From assembly GCA_017472735.1 (NCBI GenBank), contig JAFUOD010000003.1:1-64000 (forward strand): a stretch of 64,000 nt of DNA, written 5' to 3'. The position numbers were made by a program, and so were the translations under genes. The DNA is from Oscillospiraceae bacterium. GTDB lineage: Bacteria > Bacillota > Clostridia > Oscillospirales > Ruminococcaceae. The notes below the pieces were generated by a model that saw only the letters and a program-made list of their open reading frames with translations, ran no database searches and was not told the origin of the DNA. Below, one piece after another: positions 60,699-64,000 of this stretch (the stretch's first letter is position 1; each line of letters begins with the position of its first letter).

Positions 60699-60748
60699 GT
60701 ATGCGTGAGGTGAGGTGGGTGGGCGGGAACCTCACGCATACAAAAAAT
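60692..60748. other. 20-bp perfect palindrome with a G-rich loop
   Basis: ATTTTTTGTATGCGTGAGGT (60692-60711) pairs without mismatch with 60729-60748. The 17-base loop has runs GG-T-GGG-T-GGG-C-GGG, able to form a G-quadruplex on the plus strand. It lies between the terminators of two convergent operons. Confidence 0.7.
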
Positions 60749-60775
60749 ACCCCACACCGTTTTTTAGGTGTGGGG
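60742..60775 (-). terminator. Terminator of the parE-parC unit
   Basis: CCCCACACC (60750-60758) pairs with GGTGTGGGG (60767-60775). On the minus strand TATTTTTTG follows. It is 35 bp past the parC stop. Confidence 0.8.
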
Positions 60776-60809
60776 GTCGAAGCTGAAAACTGTGCTTTAT
60801 CGCTTTTTT

Positions 60810-63050
60810 TCAGAGCGTAAACTGATCGGGGTCTTCAATATCTTTGGCAAAGGGACCTGCTGCGGGCAAAGTTTTGGTGCGGAACTTTGAAAGCTCTTTT
60901 GCCTTTTCGGCAGAAATGATATATGCTGACTCGACATCAGACTTTGCTTTAAGTGTCATTACCTGAACGCCCTGTGTGTTACGGGTGGGCTTGGGTAAGA
61001 TCATTCCCGAATTGAAGATTATCGCTCTGCCGTTGGTTGAGCGCATCATAACCTCGGCACCCTCGCCGATAGGTAAAATCTCGACAAGAGGGCTCTTGTC
61101 GGAATAAGCGCCCGAGAGCATTTTACGGTTAGTTTTTGTTTCATAAGAGGAAAGCGGAACCTTTGCCGCCTTACCGTTTTTGAAAACGAACAGCACACAA
61201 CCGCTGTAATCAAGAGTTACGACCATGCCTACAACATTCTCGCCATCTTCAAACTTTAAGGTTGCGGGAATGTAATCTCCCAAGAGGCTTGCCTTTGAAT
61301 CGGCGAACTGAGAGGCTTTTGCTTTGTAAACGTTAGATTTATCGGTAAAGAACAACAGCTCGGCACGGTTGGTCGAATCTATCTCGTATACCATTACGTC
61401 GTTTTCTTTAAGCTTTTGCTCGCCCGACATTCGCAAGGACTGAGGAGTTATCTTTTTAAAGTAACCCTCACGGGTGAGGAAGAGACGGCAAGGATAATCC
61501 GGCACTTCCTTCTCAACCTTAACATCCGGTTCTTCATCAACATAAATGACCTCGGTCTTTCGGGGCTTGCCGTATTTATCCGAAACCTTTTTAAGCTCGT
61601 CAATAATGATGAGCTTTATTTTTCTTTCACTGCCCAGAATTTCGGTCATCTCTTCAATGTCTTTTTCAAGCTGCTCAATATCTTTAATGCGGTTTAAAAT
61701 AAACTCACGGTTAAGGTGGCGAAGCTTTATTTCGGCAACGTATTCAGCCTGAATCTCGTCAATCGAGAAGCCGATCATAAGGTTTGGTACAACATCGGAT
61801 TCTTCGTCAGTCTCGCGGACGATTTTAATTGCCTTGTCGATATCTAAAAGTATCTTTTCGAGACCTTTTAAAAGATGCAGACGTTCTTTTTTCTTGTTAA
61901 GGTCAAAGCTTACACGGCGTTTAACGCAACCAATTCTAAACTTTATCCATTCCTTTAAAATATCTGTAACGCCCAAAACCTTGGGATAACCGTTGACAAG
62001 AATGTTGAAGTTAGCCGAGAAGCTATCCTGCAGGGGGGTAAGCTTGTAAAGCTTTTTCATTAAAGCGTCGGGGTCTACGCCTCGCTTTAAGTCTATAGCA
62101 ATTTTTAAGCCGTCAAGGTCGGTCTCATCGCGGATGTAGGCAACCTCTTTCATTCCGCCCTTGGCAAGCTCTATTATCTTTTCTATAATAGCCTCGACCG
62201 TTGTGGTGGGCGGAATTTCGGTGACTTCGATACAGTTAGCTTCTTTATCATAGCTATACTTTGAACGGATCTTTACAGCTCCCCTGCCCGATGAATAAAT
62301 CTGTCTTAGCTTTTCTTCATCGTGAATGAGGAAACCGCCGCCGGGGAAATCGGGGCCTTTTATAGATTGTGAAACATCGTAATCGGGGTCACGAATTAGG
62401 GCGATCGTAGCCTCGCAAAGCTCGTTTAAGTTAAAGGGGCAAATAGCACTTGCCATTGAAACACCGATGCCGATGTTTGAATTTAAAAGAATTGACGGGA
62501 ACGAAACGGGCAAAAGCTCGGGCTCGAGCATTGTGTTATCATAGTTGGGAACAAAATTAACAGTGTCTTTATCAATGTCACCGAAGAGTTCGGAGCAGAT
62601 GGGGTCGAGCTTAGCCTCGGTATAACGTGAAGCGGCATATGCCATGCCCGATGAATAAGCCTTGCCGAAGTTGCCCTTCGAGTCGATATAAGGGTGCAAA
62701 AGCGCCTCGTTACCGCGGGTCAAGCGCACCATTGTCTCATAAATTGCCTGGTCGCCGTGAGGGTTGAGCTTCATTGTCTGACCAACGATGTTGGCAGATT
62801 TCGTTCTTCCTCCCGACAAAAGGCCCATTTTATACATGGTATATAGAAGCTTGCGGTGAGAGGGTTTAAAGCCGTCGATCTCGGGGAAGGCACGTGAGAC
62901 GATTACACTCATGGCATAGGGCATATAGTTCTTTTCAAGTGTTATGGTAATAGGCTCTTCAACCACTGTGCCGGCACCGTTAATGTAAGCATCAGCCTGG
63001 CGCTTAGAAAGCTTTACCGGCTTGTCCTCGGTTTTTTTCTTTTTTGCCAT
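60810..63050 (-). CDS. parC: DNA topoisomerase IV subunit A-like (type IIA)
   Basis: A 746-residue DNA-cutting subunit. The breakage domain contains GFKPSHRKLLYTMYKMGL and the catalytic tyrosine in ASRYTEAKLDPI (about residue 139). It continues through the coiled-coil gate and a C-terminal region with only a few beta-pinwheel repeats, shorter than that of GyrA. It starts 18 bp after the partner B-subunit gene. By shape and gene order it is the ParC type, or the clostridial second type II topoisomerase; it separates daughter chromosomes. Confidence 0.9.
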   Translation of the reverse strand: MAKKKKTEDKPVKLSKRQADAYINGAGTVVEEPITITLEKNYMPYAMSVIVSRAFPEIDGFKPSHRKLLYTMYKMGLLSGGRTKSANIVGQTMKLNPHGDQAIYETMVRLTRGNEALLHPYIDSKGNFGKAYSSGMAYAASRYTEAKLDPICSELFGDIDKDTVNFVPNYDNTMLEPELLPVSFPSILLNSNIGIGVSMASAICPFNLNELCEATIALIRDPDYDVSQSIKGPDFPGGGFLIHDEEKLRQIYSSGRGAVKIRSKYSYDKEANCIEVTEIPPTTTVEAIIEKIIELAKGGMKEVAYIRDETDLDGLKIAIDLKRGVDPDALMKKLYKLTPLQDSFSANFNILVNGYPKVLGVTDILKEWIKFRIGCVKRRVSFDLNKKKERLHLLKGLEKILLDIDKAIKIVRETDEESDVVPNLMIGFSIDEIQAEYVAEIKLRHLNREFILNRIKDIEQLEKDIEEMTEILGSERKIKLIIIDELKKVSDKYGKPRKTEVIYVDEEPDVKVEKEVPDYPCRLFLTREGYFKKITPQSLRMSGEQKLKENDVMVYEIDSTNRAELLFFTDKSNVYKAKASQFADSKASLLGDYIPATLKFEDGENVVGMVVTLDYSGCVLFVFKNGKAAKVPLSSYETKTNRKMLSGAYSDKSPLVEILPIGEGAEVMMRSTNGRAIIFNSGMILPKPTRNTQGVQVMTLKAKSDVESAYIISAEKAKELSKFRTKTLPAAGPFAKDIEDPDQFTL

Positions 63051-63068
63051 TTGTTATCCTCCCTCCCA

Positions 63069-64000
63069 TTAGCTTATATCTGCCATTTCAAGGTAGTCAT
63101 GGCCGTTGATGTTGATAAATTCCTTACGAGCGCTTAAGTTATCACCTAAAAGCATATCGAACATGAACTTTGTGTGCTCGGCTTCATCGGGGGTAACTCT
63201 AATCAAACGTCTTGTATCGGGGTTCATGGTGGTCAAGCTCATCATATCGGGTTCGTTTTCACCAAGACCCTTTGAGCGCTGAATGGTGAACTTTGCATTG
63301 CCTATCTGCTTTAAAATATCAGCGCGCTCACTTTCGTCATATGCAAAATAAGTTCTGTCTTTGGTATTTATTTCGTACAAAGGAGACTCTGCGATAAAGA
63401 CATAGCCCTCCTCGATAAGGGTGGGTGTGAGGGTGTAAAGCATGGTTAGAATAAGCGTTCTTATCTGGAAGCCATCGTAGTCGGCATCTGTACAGATGAC
63501 GATTTTGTTCCAGCGCAGAGCATTGATGTTAAAGCTTGAAAGGTCTTTGTTTTTAGCGGTCTTAACCTCGACACCACAGCCCAAGACTTTCATAAGGTCG
63601 GTAATTATCTCGCTGTCGAAGATTTTAGAATAGCTTGCTTTTAAGCAGTTTAATATCTTACCTCGAACAGGGATAACAGCCTGAAATTCGGCGTTGCGGG
63701 CAAGCTTTACAGAGCCTAAAGCCGAGTCGCCCTCTACGATATAAAGCTCGCGGCGTGTGGTATCTTTGGTTCGGCAATCGACGAACTTTTTAACCATGTT
63801 TGCCATATCAAGCTTTTCGGCATACATCTTTTTGGTGTTGATCCTTGTCTTTTCGGCACTTTCGCGCGAACGCTTATTTACAAGCACCTGATCGCAGATC
63901 TTGCCAGCTTCGTCGGGCTTTTCGATAAAGTAAACCTCTAACTGGTGCTTCAAAAAATCGACTGCGGCATCGTAAATGAATTTGTTGGTGATTGCTTTTT
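63069..64000 (-). CDS. parE: DNA topoisomerase IV subunit B-like, C-terminal part (cut by window end)
   Basis: The frame stays open to the window edge at 64000, so the N-terminal ATPase domain lies outside; the codons at the edge read KFIYDAAVDFLKHQLEVYF. Visible are the TOPRIM motifs VEGDSALGS and DADYDGFQIRTLIL and the C-terminal domain LQRSKGLGENEPD-like segment (RSKGLGENEPDMMS). It pairs with the ParC-like subunit just downstream; the gene order B then A on one strand is standard. Confidence 0.9.
   Translation of the reverse strand, partial: KAITNKFIYDAAVDFLKHQLEVYFIEKPDEAGKICDQVLVNKRSRESAEKTRINTKKMYAEKLDMANMVKKFVDCRTKDTTRRELYIVEGDSALGSVKLARNAEFQAVIPVRGKILNCLKASYSKIFDSEIITDLMKVLGCGVEVKTAKNKDLSSFNINALRWNKIVICTDADYDGFQIRTLILTMLYTLTPTLIEEGYVFIAESPLYEINTKDRTYFAYDESERADILKQIGNAKFTIQRSKGLGENEPDMMSLTTMNPDTRRLIRVTPDEAEHTKFMFDMLLGDNLSARKEFININGHDYLEMADIS

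Noticed and set aside
1-64000. CRISPR arrays, tRNA or rRNA genes
   Set aside because: No regularly spaced direct repeats and no cloverleaf or rRNA-like segments were noticed by eye; the element is not in a tRNA gene.

Overview
The window reads as a chromosomal stretch of an anaerobic, spore-forming member of the Clostridia (Oscillospiraceae/Ruminococcaceae-like). The evidence is pyruvate phosphate dikinase, [FeFe] hydrogenases, AdhE, Rex, a SpoIIID coding sequence, clostridial gene order (gdpP-rplI-dnaB, tilS-hpt-ftsH) and plant-glycan hydrolases. No rRNA, tRNA or CRISPR array was found.

Left chromosomal part (1-12.5 kb): ppdK; glmU-pth-mfd on the plus strand; a minus-strand operon of a dCMP-deaminase-like gene, tsaE, tsaB and rpiB; rsmE; and an unusual membrane-anchored protein with 26 cysteines.

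Central part (12.7-34.6 kb): this is the main discovery. The sporulation regulator gene spoIIID is split in two. Its first 40 codons lie at 34750-34631 (minus strand) and its last 49 codons at 12697-12548 (minus strand). Joining the halves at a shared TATG (plus strand) gives one uninterrupted 89-residue SpoIIID. The 21,933 bp between them are a serine-recombinase mobilizable element. It carries the recombinase next to the spoIIID 3' half, two small proteins, a relaxase with a second gene nested in another frame, MobC, a candidate oriT, a RepA-like ATPase, a DUF6076-like protein, a decayed sigma-factor gene, a DUF6809-like protein and a CAP-domain lipoprotein. Its cargo is an operon of rex, adhE, an APH-fold kinase, two 2Fe-2S proteins, a sensory [FeFe] hydrogenase with PAS domain, a PP2C phosphatase and a second [FeFe] hydrogenase, then two LysR regulators and a MATE exporter. 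The layout parallels the skin element in Bacillus sigK: a gene needed only in the mother cell is restored by excision. Whether excision happens during sporulation here is inference.

Right chromosomal part (34.8-64 kb): a small helical protein; a glycan locus (GH43 lipoprotein, GH43 remnant, GH31, GH43) followed by an ABC-F protein and an AraC regulator; a PRK06851-type ATPase; the housekeeping run ftsH, hpt, tilS, dnaB, rplI, gdpP, rnj on the minus strand; hflX; an argC-like gene lacking the catalytic cysteine; an ECF sigma factor with an acidic membrane partner; and the type II topoisomerase pair parC-parE, cut by the window end.

Most chromosomal promoters found are housekeeping type (TTGNNN, 16-17 bp spacer, TATAAT-like), and most transcription units end in clear rho-independent terminators. 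Coordinates of starts were chosen by ribosome binding site and family length.
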